A stretch of 56,787 nt of DNA from contig JAJTAY010000015.1 in NCBI GenBank assembly GCA_021287165.1, forward strand, positions 1 to 56,787, in the 5' to 3' direction. The stretch comes from Bacteroidia bacterium (GTDB taxonomy: Bacteria > Bacteroidota > Bacteroidia > Bacteroidales > F082). The notes beneath the pieces were generated by a model. It saw only the letters and a program-made list of their open reading frames with translations, had not been told where the DNA came from and made no database searches. Of the stretch, positions 27,097-35,800 are shown piece by piece (position 1 is the first letter of the stretch; every line of letters begins with the position of its first letter). The position numbers were made by a program, and so were the translations under genes.

Positions 27097-28977
27097 TTAT
27101 GCAATGCCAAGTTTCTGTTGGAAACCTTTCAGGGTTTCCAGCACATTCGAGCGAACATGGATGAAATTGTCAAATCCAGCTGATTTTAGGGTATCAACCA
27201 GTTCGGCCGGGTATCCGGCAAGCACCACAATGGTTTCGTTTTTCAATGCTTCGAAGATGGGCAGGGCAATTGCGGCGTATTCTTCGTCGCTGCTGCAAAT
27301 GACAACGATCTCGGGTTTTTCGCGACGCACGGCTTCGATGCCTTCCTCGATGTTGGCAAAGCCGTTGTTGTCCACCACCTCATAGCCCGCACAGGCAAAA
27401 AAGTTGCAGGCAAAGGTAGAGCGGGCCCTGCGCATGGCCAGATTGCCAAAGGTGAACATCCAGGCTACGGGACGTTTGTGTTCGAGGCTGTACATGTCGG
27501 TTTGGTAGCGCAAGGCCTCAAATTCCTGTGCGCCCCTCCATGTTTTGATGGTGTTGATTTCGGCTTCGGGCAGGGTTTGATCGAAAGGCAAAAACACCTT
27601 CGGATCAAAGGGCTTAGTCAGGTGTTCTGTAAAATTGGGGTATTGGTTCACGCCCAGGAGTATTTCCTTCCGGTTGGCCACATTGTCGCGACGCTTACGG
27701 GCTGTGTCTTCGAGCATGTTCTGAATCAGGTTCTTGCGCAGGGCTTCTACATAGCCACCTTCATCCTGTATCTTCAGGAAAAGTTTCCAGGCTTCGTCGG
27801 CCAGGGTATCGGTGAGTTTATCGAGGTAATATGAACCTGCCGAGGGGTCGGCCACTTTATCGAGATACGATTCTTCGCGCAAAACGAGCTGCTGGTTGCG
27901 GGCAATGCGCTCCGAAAACTCGGTAGTGGGTTCGAAAACAGCGTTGAAAGGAATCACCCGGAACGAGTCAACCCCGGCAAGCACGGCCGACATGGTACCA
28001 GTGGTCGTTCGCAGCATATTTACATAAGGATCGTAAACGGTAAAGTTCCAGGTGCTGTTTTCGGCATGGATAAACATGCGGCCGTTCATCGAGTCGTTGA
28101 GGCCGTAGGCATTTACCAGGTGTGCCCACAGGAGGCGATAGGCCCTTATCTTGGCAATTTCCATGAAATAGTTGGAACCCACGGCCAGGTTGAACTTAAT
28201 CTTGGGGGCCACCTGACCGATGAACAGGCCTTTATCGGTGAGTCTGGTCAGGTATTCGGCGGCCATGGCCAGGGTGAACGCCATTTCCTGGGTGATGGTA
28301 GCTCCTGCATTGGCAAATAAACTGCCGTTCACACTCAACACCCTGAAGGCCGGTAGTCGCTCGGCTGCTTTGGCCAGCTCATAGGCCAGACAAAAATCGG
28401 CCTCTTCGTTGTCGTACCACCTGCCTCTGCGGCTGAATCGGCCAAGCGGGTCAAATTCCACCGAACCGCACACCTTCTCGGGCAGACGGTTGTATTTGCG
28501 CACCAGCTGGTCCATAAACCTGACCAGGTCGAGCTGATGCGGAGTATTGCTGAAGTTGACCTCGGCGATGTCCACCCTGATGTTTTTTAGCAGGGCTTCG
28601 ATGTCGTCAACGGTATATTGCTGTTTGCAATCGAGTTCAAAACCCAGTGAGTCAACGCCTTTCATCAACAATTCCAGGGCCATTTCGTTGGCATGGGCAA
28701 TGTTGTCCACTTTCAGGTCTTCGCGCACCAGCCAGTCGTTGCCCGTTGGTTTGTTCCCCCTGACGAAAGGAAAATTCCCCGGCAGGTTGTGTCGCCAGGG
28801 CACTTCGTTGAGGTGTCCCATGTGGTAATAGGGCCTCACAGCAAAGCCTTCGGCAGTTCTCCAAACCAGCTTCTTCTCGTAATCGGCGCCTTTGAGGTCT
28901 TTGATGATCTGCTCTTCCCACTGTTCCGGACTCACCGGCGGGAATTCGGCAAACAGTTTCCTGATCTCCTGTTCCAT
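27097..28977 (-). CDS. mutA: Methylmalonyl-CoA mutase, small subunit
   Basis: The frame is open from 29025 but the natural start is ATG 28977 (MEQEIRKLFAEFP), giving 626 aa. It is homologous along its length to the large subunit (barrel segments NSTWNFTVYDPYVNMLR, PFNAVFEPTTEFSERIARNQQ), while the C-terminal B12-like domain lacks the DxHxxG motif, as expected for the non-catalytic partner of the heterodimer. It is the first gene of a two-gene operon with a TATTTTTG element upstream. Confidence 0.95.
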   Translation of the reverse strand: MEQEIRKLFAEFPPVSPEQWEEQIIKDLKGADYEKKLVWRTAEGFAVRPYYHMGHLNEVPWRHNLPGNFPFVRGNKPTGNDWLVREDLKVDNIAHANEMALELLMKGVDSLGFELDCKQQYTVDDIEALLKNIRVDIAEVNFSNTPHQLDLVRFMDQLVRKYNRLPEKVCGSVEFDPLGRFSRRGRWYDNEEADFCLAYELAKAAERLPAFRVLSVNGSLFANAGATITQEMAFTLAMAAEYLTRLTDKGLFIGQVAPKIKFNLAVGSNYFMEIAKIRAYRLLWAHLVNAYGLNDSMNGRMFIHAENSTWNFTVYDPYVNMLRTTTGTMSAVLAGVDSFRVIPFNAVFEPTTEFSERIARNQQLVLREESYLDKVADPSAGSYYLDKLTDTLADEAWKLFLKIQDEGGYVEALRKNLIQNMLEDTARKRRDNVANRKEILLGVNQYPNFTEHLTKPFDPKVFLPFDQTLPEAEINTIKTWRGAQEFEALRYQTDMYSLEHKRPVAWMFTFGNLAMRRARSTFACNFFACAGYEVVDNNGFANIEEGIEAVRREKPEIVVICSSDEEYAAIALPIFEALKNETIVVLAGYPAELVDTLKSAGFDNFIHVRSNVLETLKGFQQKLGIA

Positions 28978-29049
28978 AACAAGACTTTCTGTTTTAGGGC
29001 TGACTATCAGAATTTTAATGCTCAATACTGACTTTCAGCCGGTTCGGGG

Positions 29050-29057
29050 CAAAAATA
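29050..29057 (-). promoter_or_regulatory. Candidate -7 element of mutAB
   Basis: TATTTTTG on the minus strand, 72 bases before the ATG at 28977. No TTG is found at the expected spacing. Confidence 0.4.
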
Positions 29058-29093
29058 AGATAAAAAAACGGACGAAAACCGGGAACAGGTGTC

Positions 29094-29115
29094 AATTGTG
29101 AATTTTTTCACAATT
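29094..29115. promoter_or_regulatory. Inverted repeat upstream of mutA
   Basis: AATTGTGAA-TTTT-TTCACAATT, a perfect 9-bp palindrome about 35 bases upstream of the mutA -7 element. Its place suits an activator or repressor site; it could also end an unseen transcript. The rest of 28978-29212 shows no gene, and no cobalamin riboswitch was recognised. Confidence 0.4.
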
Positions 29116-29212
29116 CAACGGATTGCCCGTGGAACTTAAAAATGAAATAATAGCTAGAGTGCCTTGATAAAAATACATTTGTCCGGAAAAGTAATCAACC
29201 TGAAATTTAGAA

Positions 29213-29485
29213 TTAACGGTCAGAAATTGATGACTGTTGACCAAATCTGCCTTCCATAATGCCTAAAATTGAAAGGTCCTCATCCAGATCAGGCCAATGA
29301 ATACCGGTTCCATCACAAATAAGCTCTACGTTACTAAGCTGTTCATCACTGGCGTTGCGCAACTTCTCATTGAGCGAAACAGGAAAAGAGACATGTTTTC
29401 TGTCAGTCAATACGAAATGCACATAACCATCAGCAAACCAGACTTTTTCAGCCTTGTACATCAGATCAGCGACCATGTATTTCAT
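29213..29485 (-). CDS. DUF2442 domain protein
   Basis: The product is 90 aa and matches DUF2442 end to end: VWFADGYVHFVLTDRKHVSFPVS, then LRNASDEQLSNVEL and the closing GIHWPDLDEDLSILGIM. The family is small and DNA-associated in some predictions, with no proven function. The start lies 20 bases inside the DUF4160 gene. Pairs of this kind are commonly listed as toxin-antitoxin-like modules; whether this pair acts so is unproven. Confidence 0.85.
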   Translation of the reverse strand: MKYMVADLMYKAEKVWFADGYVHFVLTDRKHVSFPVSLNEKLRNASDEQLSNVELICDGTGIHWPDLDEDLSILGIMEGRFGQQSSISDR

Positions 29486-29720
29486 ACCATTTTTCTTTAA
29501 TCAGTTCGTAGTGCTCGTAAATTAACTCCTCTGCCAACTTAATATCAGCAACTTTCATGCCTTGTGAAAAATCAAGCTCCACCGGCTCTATCCAGAACTT
29601 GGCAAACCCACCCGCTTTTCGCACATGAACGTGCATTGGCTCTTGTCCTTCATTTGAATAAAAAAAGAAAACGAAACCAAGTTTCCTGAACACTTCTGGT
29701 ATGTTGAACGCGTTTTTCAC
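29466..29720 (-). CDS. DUF4160 domain protein
   Basis: The product is 84 aa with the DUF4160 core: an aromatic strand (FVFFFYSNEG), E27-P-M-H30-V-H32-V, KFWIEPVELDFSQG and the helix EELIYEHYELIKEKWYE. It is the upstream member of an overlapping pair with DUF2442. Base composition is A+T-richer than neighbouring genes, which fits an acquired cassette. The catalytic status of the two His is unknown. Confidence 0.85.
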   Translation of the reverse strand: MKNAFNIPEVFRKLGFVFFFYSNEGQEPMHVHVRKAGGFAKFWIEPVELDFSQGMKVADIKLAEELIYEHYELIKEKWYEIHGR

Positions 29721-29953
29721 AAAAATAACCTAAAATGCAACAAATTAGATCGTTAAAATGGCAGTCCTTTTCTTGTCAATCTCAAAACATATCTTCAGCC
29801 TAAGAAAAACAAAAAAATATTTTACTGACCTAAACGGATTGGATTTTAAAGATGGGCTCACTCAATCAAAATGGACATTTAATGTCTATTCAAAAGGAAA
29901 AGGGCAGGCAACTGATCTTTTAACAATCTATATTTCAGCAGTATATAGTCGGT
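29721..29953. other. A+T-rich gap with no supported gene
   Basis: A 69-codon plus-strand frame (29758-29967) is present, but it resembles no family I know and runs into the 3' end of the OstA-like gene. I see no promoter pattern or hairpin here. Confidence 0.4.
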
Positions 29954-31462
29954 CTATTTTTTCCTAAAGATATCGCCCTTATTCATCGGCCTAAGCTCTT
30001 CGAGCCACTGGAAGCCTTTGAGCTTTTCCTCGCCCGGCGGCATTTCGTTTTCGGGATACATCACCTCGGTTGGTGTGGAAAAATACAAAATACGCTTTAT
30101 TGCTTTGTTTTCCAACTCTATACGCATGGTGCTCGACTTGGCAAAATTGATGCCGATAAGGGTGCCCTCGCTCTCGCGCACCCAGTAAACGGTCTGAGCA
30201 TTGCCATCCACAAAAATGCGGTCGAGTTCATTGTCCTCAAACCAGCCTATCATAAACTTGCCTTTGATCTGGTTGAAGCCTTTGATGCTGTCGACCGAAA
30301 CGATGAAGGCATTGTTGTGCAGCACCAGCGAGTCGAGCTGATTGTAGCGGTTGGTGATGAAAATGGAGTCGGCCGTGAGCTGGTTTTCATCGCTCCAAAG
30401 GATGGGTTGTTTGTAAAGGCGCATGGTGCTGTCGGCCGTGGTATAAACCAAGGAATCACTTTGTCCCTGAATGCTTTGCCTGTAGAACCGCACCCCATAA
30501 TAAGCCTTGAACATGGTTACTTCGCGCTCTTTGGTGAAATAGCTGAACAAAGTGTCGGCGTGCATATAGAGGGTGTCGGTATTGTCGTAGGAAAGCAGCC
30601 TGGCCCTTCCGGTAACGAATGACCGGCCTTCGTCTTCCCACAGTTTTCCGATATCGCCTTCCACGATGAGGCGGTTGGCGGTATCGGCTATGTTAACATT
30701 ACCACTTGCATCGGCAAATCCGGTGTTGCGGTCGTAGAAGATATCATCGGCCTTAATGGTCTGTTGCCGGGTGTCGAGGCGGTTTTTCAGGGTCAGTCTG
30801 GCCTGGTCGCGTCCGGTGTGGTACCAGCCGTATTCGGTGTACATGGTGCTTTCTTCTCCCCTGATGAGCGTCGGACCATAGAAGTAGGCCATCTCGGTGT
30901 TGGTGTTATACACCATGGTGTCGTTGTAAATGGTGTACTCGGGGTTGATCAGTTCAACATCTTTGGCAAAATAGAAGGTCTTGAGGTCGGAGCGATAATA
31001 GCCGCGCTTGCTTTTCAGCTTATTTTCACCACTGGTAATCAGACCATTGTTCGGATAAGTAGCCAGGCGGGTGAGGCGGTTATAGATGAGGTATTGGGTT
31101 TCGAGGGTGGTGGTATCGTCAACCAGTTTAACATTGCCGAAAAGCTCGGCAGTGCGGGCTTCGCCGTTGTAAAGCAGCCGGTCGCTGTAGATGTTGAGGG
31201 TATCGCTCACCTTGATGTGTACATTGCCGAAGGCTTCGAAATTGCGGGTGCGCTGGTTGAGGTAAGCGCTGTCGCAGTAGAAGAGCGTTGAGTCCTGGCG
31301 CAGGATCACATTCCCGATAAGGCGTTCGGTATCAGGGCCGAGCGAGCGGTCGAAACGTTGAAGCCTTGCCCGCTCCACATGAACCGTGGTGCGCTGCTGG
31401 CCAAGGAGCTGACCAAACCATGCTAAAAACAACAACAGAAGTATGCCTTGCTTGTGGTTCAT
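29954..31462 (-). CDS. OstA/LptA-like outer-membrane assembly protein
   Basis: The product is 502 aa from ATG 31462 (a longer frame exists but MNHKQGILLLLFLAWFGQLLG is a signal peptide). The body is a long series of short beta repeats of the OstA type: LIGNVILRQDSTLFYCDSAYL, FEAFGNVHIKVSDTL, AELFGNVKLVDD, GFADASGNVNIAD. This pattern is shared with LptA and the LptD N-terminus, which hold LPS acyl chains in the periplasm. A barrel like LptD's is absent, so it is probably a periplasmic LPS-transport or envelope factor. Exact role inferred. Confidence 0.82.
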   Translation of the reverse strand: MNHKQGILLLLFLAWFGQLLGQQRTTVHVERARLQRFDRSLGPDTERLIGNVILRQDSTLFYCDSAYLNQRTRNFEAFGNVHIKVSDTLNIYSDRLLYNGEARTAELFGNVKLVDDTTTLETQYLIYNRLTRLATYPNNGLITSGENKLKSKRGYYRSDLKTFYFAKDVELINPEYTIYNDTMVYNTNTEMAYFYGPTLIRGEESTMYTEYGWYHTGRDQARLTLKNRLDTRQQTIKADDIFYDRNTGFADASGNVNIADTANRLIVEGDIGKLWEDEGRSFVTGRARLLSYDNTDTLYMHADTLFSYFTKEREVTMFKAYYGVRFYRQSIQGQSDSLVYTTADSTMRLYKQPILWSDENQLTADSIFITNRYNQLDSLVLHNNAFIVSVDSIKGFNQIKGKFMIGWFEDNELDRIFVDGNAQTVYWVRESEGTLIGINFAKSSTMRIELENKAIKRILYFSTPTEVMYPENEMPPGEEKLKGFQWLEELRPMNKGDIFRKK

Positions 31463-31510
31463 CGCAGGCAAAGGTAGCAGGATTCGAGGATTTGAGGAGA
31501 GATCATATAT

Positions 31511-31690
31511 TTTCACCACAGAGACACAGAGAGGCACGGAGAAGTTTTCTCACCACAGAGGCACGGAGAAACACAAAGAATAGATTTCACCACAGAGACA
31601 CAGAGAGGCACAGAGAAGTCTTTACACCACAGAGAACACGGAGGACACAGAGGCAAGTTCATTCTCTGTGTTCTCTGTGCCCTCTGTGGT
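31511..31690. repeat. Tandem 37-bp-period CACCACAGAG repeat with inverted end
   Basis: CACCACAGAG recurs at exactly 37-base steps (31514, 31551, 31588, 31625). The units are imperfect and internally built of ACAGAGAGGCAC-like subrepeats. At the end the inverse complement (CTCTGTGTTCTCTGTG... at 31663-31690) can pair with the last unit to make a long imperfect hairpin. There are no unique spacers, so it is not a CRISPR. Sequences of this type are scattered in many environmental bacteria. It fills most of the gap 31463-31750. Confidence 0.85.
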
Positions 31691-31750
31691 TAATAAAACT
31701 AAACCCTCTTAATTAACCTTATGCTTTTAGGATTTTTTGTTTTCGAACGA

Positions 31751-32866
31751 TTACTGCAACAACTGAAACCCTCCTTTTGAAAGGACGACTTTACCTTCAA
31801 TTGCTTCAGGATTTTGTACTTCAACAAGCGCGCCACTAATTTCCCCCGTCTTTATCTCCACTGGTTGAAGCATAATCTCGCTATCTGTAATGCCCTCAAA
31901 TACAAGCACGTATTGTTTGCCCTCTTTGGGGATTATGGCTGTCGCCGGAAGGTATTTTACAGCACGGGCATTGGTAACAACGCCTGCCTGGACAAACGAA
32001 CCAATGGGTAAGCGGCTCACATCGCCCGATTTGAAGACGGCGGTGACCGAAACCGCAGAGCTACCCGGATCAGCAAGGGGCGAGATGCGCAGTATGCTGG
32101 CCTGCACATCCTTGTTGATGCCGTCCGAACCAAGCAAAAGTACATTCTGGCCTTCCGTCAGGCCGGAGCGCTGCGTTCCCATCACCTCGATGTGAAGAAT
32201 CTTTTTCGTTTCGTCAACCAGCTCAACCACAGACTGATCGGCCATCACAAACTGTCCGTTGGAGGCATGCCGTTTGGCCACGATACCCGTAAATGGGGCC
32301 TGGAACGCAAGCTTTGAAACAATGCCGTTTTTCTCGGGGTTGAGCCTCATCAAATTCATTTTTTGCTGCAAGGCTTCGAATCGTGCTTTTGCCGTAGCAT
32401 AGGCGGCTTCGGCAGTCTGCAGCTCGCGTTTGCTGGTAGCGTCGCCCTCGGCCAGGTTGCGCGCACGTTGCACCTGCTGGGCATACAGCTCAAGCTGGGC
32501 TTTGGCTTCCAGATAAGCGTACTGCATATCGGTGAGCTCGGGATTGGAAACGCTGAACAGCACACTGCCTTTTCCAACTTTATCGCCCTCCAGCGCGTTG
32601 AATCCGCTAACCATTCCACCAATCGGACTACTCATCAGCTGACGGCCTTCGGGCAATACATCGACTTGCCCAGAGCAGCGCATGATGTTCAGGAAAACTG
32701 TATCGGCCAGACGGGTGCTATCCATGCCTGCCTCGGTAAATACCTTGAGGCCAAGTGTAATCTTGCCGCTATGCGTATTGGCTTCCGGCTCTTGCTTTGT
32801 CTGGCATGACGACAGCACCAGGATGCTGAGCAAAGCTGCGATCAAAAAAAATCTATTTCGTCTCAT
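31751..32866 (-). CDS. RND efflux periplasmic adaptor, heavy-metal type (CusB/CzcB-like)
   Basis: The product is 371 aa with a lipobox (LSSC at residues 18-21), so it is an inner-membrane-anchored lipoprotein. It has the split lipoyl domain (GMVSGFNALEGDKVGKGSVLFSVS and KLAFQAPFTGIVAKRHASNGQFV), a coiled-coil hairpin of moderate length between them, and beta-barrel and membrane-proximal domains. Adaptors link the RND pump to the outer-membrane channel. Its start overlaps the pump's stop by 4 bases, so both are made together. The metal is not shown by the sequence; no Met- or His-rich N-terminus is present. Confidence 0.9.
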   Translation of the reverse strand: MRRNRFFLIAALLSILVLSSCQTKQEPEANTHSGKITLGLKVFTEAGMDSTRLADTVFLNIMRCSGQVDVLPEGRQLMSSPIGGMVSGFNALEGDKVGKGSVLFSVSNPELTDMQYAYLEAKAQLELYAQQVQRARNLAEGDATSKRELQTAEAAYATAKARFEALQQKMNLMRLNPEKNGIVSKLAFQAPFTGIVAKRHASNGQFVMADQSVVELVDETKKILHIEVMGTQRSGLTEGQNVLLLGSDGINKDVQASILRISPLADPGSSAVSVTAVFKSGDVSRLPIGSFVQAGVVTNARAVKYLPATAIIPKEGKQYVLVFEGITDSEIMLQPVEIKTGEISGALVEVQNPEAIEGKVVLSKGGFQLLQ

Positions 32867-35800
32867 GGTTCGTTGAGGATATTATCAAATGGCAAAAACT
32901 GATATTCAATAACTTTCTGATTGTATTGATATAAGGCAACCAGATACATTCGTTTTATGCTGAGCGATTTGGATGAAGAAAGCAGATAGAAGGTCAGGTC
33001 GGTTTCGCCCTGCTCGAAGGCCTTACGGGCAGTGGAAGCCAACTGCTCGGCCAGCCTAAGCCCCTGTTGCTGCATATAGTTCAGGCGTTCATGGGCCGTA
33101 AGCATTTGTCGAAGGCTTTCGTTGCGCTGCAGTCGTCGCTGGCGCATGGCCTGTTCGATCCGGTAACTCATGGCCTCTATTCCCATTTTGCCTGATTTGT
33201 GCTGCAATGCAGCCGGAAAAACGAGAAGCGGAACAGTGACTCCCAACCGGAAACCGTCGATGCGCCCCGAGCTCAGCAATTTGTTGGTTCCCGAAAAATA
33301 TTCGGCTTCAAGCCCGGGCAGCCAGCGGCGGTACTCGGTTTTCATCATGCTGCGGTAGTGCTGCATACTGTTGTCCGACATGGATTTCCAAAGGTCGGCA
33401 GGCTGCAAAGTATCGGGCATGGGCAGAGGCAGTAGTGTGTCGGCAGCAATCTCATTGTTTGCAATGCCGGTTAATACAGCCAGACGATTGAGGGCAAGAG
33501 CTTCATCCTTCCTGATTTCCGACATATTGAGCATCAGCTCGTTCAGGTTTGCTTCTGCAAGCATCTGGTCGAGCCGTGTGAGATTGCCTTCGGAGGCCTG
33601 TTTTTTCACCCGGCTCTCTATGCCTTGCTCGTTGGCAACCAGTATTTCATACAAATGTTTTAGTTGTCTTCGGTATTGAAGATCCAGATACGCAAGCCTT
33701 ACCTCACGTTCCAGGTCGCTGCGCGTTTTTTGCAGGAGAAGAGCATATTTTTCCACTTCGGAGCGGGCCAACTGGTGTCGGGCCGCCATATAACCCGGCC
33801 AAGGGATGCTTTGTGTAATGCCCCAGACATTCAGCGGCAGATCGTTGGGAGCCAGGTTGTTGTTGTCGCGCGAAAAATAGATGCCGGTATTGTCGGGCGC
33901 CCAGCTGGCAGGCACCAGGGCACGGGCAGCTTCGAGCCTTTGTTGTGCTGATTTTACGGCAGGGTTATTATCGAGGGCCTTTTTCACCATTTCGTCGGCA
34001 CTCTTCCCTTGCGCTGAGGCAATAGAGGGCAGCATCAACAGCAACAGACCAGCCATCACCGTTTTTGAAGCAGATTTCGATGGCTTATCGCTAAAGCGTT
34101 GCTGCACAATGCAATAAAGAACGGGCAGCACAATGAGCGTGAGAAAAGTTGAGGTAAACAAACCGCCGATGACCACCGTAGCCAGTGGGCGTTGCACCTC
34201 GGCGCCGGCCGACTGCGAAACGGCCATAGGCAGAAAGCCCAGCGCCGCTGCGGTGGCAGTGAGCAGTACCGGACGCATACGCTCGGTGGCACCGCGTACG
34301 ATCAGCGTGCGAAGGTCGGTAATGCCTTTGTGACTCAGGGCGTGGTAATGTTCGATGAGTACGATGCCGTTGAGCACCGCCACACCAAAGAGGGCAATAA
34401 ATCCAACGCCTGCCGAAATGCTGAACGGCATGCCCCTCAACCATAGCAACCATACACCGCCCACTACGGCCATAGGAATGGCGGTATAGATCAGCATGGC
34501 ATCGCGAAGTTTTCCGAAAGCCAGGTGAAGCATTATGAAAATGAGCAATAAAGCCACCGGAATGGCAATGGCCAGACGCTGCCTTGCCTTACGCAGGTTT
34601 TCGAACTGGCCGCCGTAGTGAATGGAATAGCCTTCGGGCAAGGCAATGGATTGGTTGATGCGCAGCTGAATATCTTTCACCACCGACTCCATATCGCGAC
34701 CACGCACATTGATACCCACTACCACGCGACGCCGCGTATTGTCGCGCGAAATTTTTGCCGGGCCTTCGGTGCGAACCACAGTGGCCACTTCCGAGAGCGG
34801 AACACTGCCTCCGTTGGGCAGGGGTATCAGGATGTTGTTAAGGTCGACGTCATTTTTCCGGAAAGGTTTGTCGTAGCGCAGCACCAGGTCGAACCTGCGT
34901 TCACCTTCCAGAATCTCACCGGCTTTAAGTCCGGCAAAGGCAATGCTAATCACCTTGTTCACTTCGTCGGTGTTCAGGCCGTATTGGGCCAGACGTGTCC
35001 GGTCGAGTCGAATCATGTATTCGGGCAAACCGGTGGTTTTTTCCACCACAAGGTCGCCAATGCCTTCCACACCTTCCACCAGCAGCTTGATGCGCTGGGC
35101 CAGGCTATTCAGCAATTCCAGGTCTTCGCCGAAAATTTTCACGGCAACATCGGCGCGCGTACCGGTGATGAGCTCGTTGAAACGCATCTCGATGGGCTGG
35201 GTGAATTCGATTTCCACACCCGGCAGTACGGCCAAAGCTTCCTTAAAGGCATCGGCAAGGCCATCTTTTGTGGATGCCGTAACCCATTCCTTTCGGGGCT
35301 TTAACGTGATGATAATATCTGTTTCCTCCATCGACATGGGGTCGGTGGGCACCTCTGCCGCCCCAATACGGCTCACCACCTGATCCACTTCCGGAAATCC
35401 TTTTAGTATGGTTTCAATCTTAGTAGTCAGTGCAATGGTCTCGGTGAGCGTAGTTCCAGTTTTGAACACCGGCTGAACCACAAAGTCGCCTTCATCGAGC
35501 GTTGGCACAAATTCTGCACCCATATGGGTAAACAGGTAGCCTGTTCCCAACACCAGCACGACGGCTGTGCCAACGACAAATTTCTTGTGGTTGAGCGCCC
35601 ATTCCACGCTGGGTTCGTAGGCTTTGTTGAGCAAGGCAACAAGGCGTTGCGCCAGGGTGTGTTGTCCGCCTGCAGGTTTCAAAAACAGCGACGACATGAC
35701 CGGAACATAAGTGAAGCCCATAATCATGGCACCAGCCAATGCAGCCACAAACACCTGTGCCATAGGCCTGAACATCTTGCCTTCGATACCTGTGAGCGAG

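Noticed and set aside
28978..29212. Cobalamin riboswitch before mutA
   Set aside because: I found no B12-box-like sequence or multi-stem layout; only a simple palindrome.
29758..29967. 69-codon plus-strand ORF
   Set aside because: No recognisable domain or promoter, and it overlaps the end of the OstA-like gene.
31511..31690. CRISPR-like array with 37-base period
   Set aside because: The whole period is repeat-like and imperfect; there is no invariant repeat with unrelated spacers.
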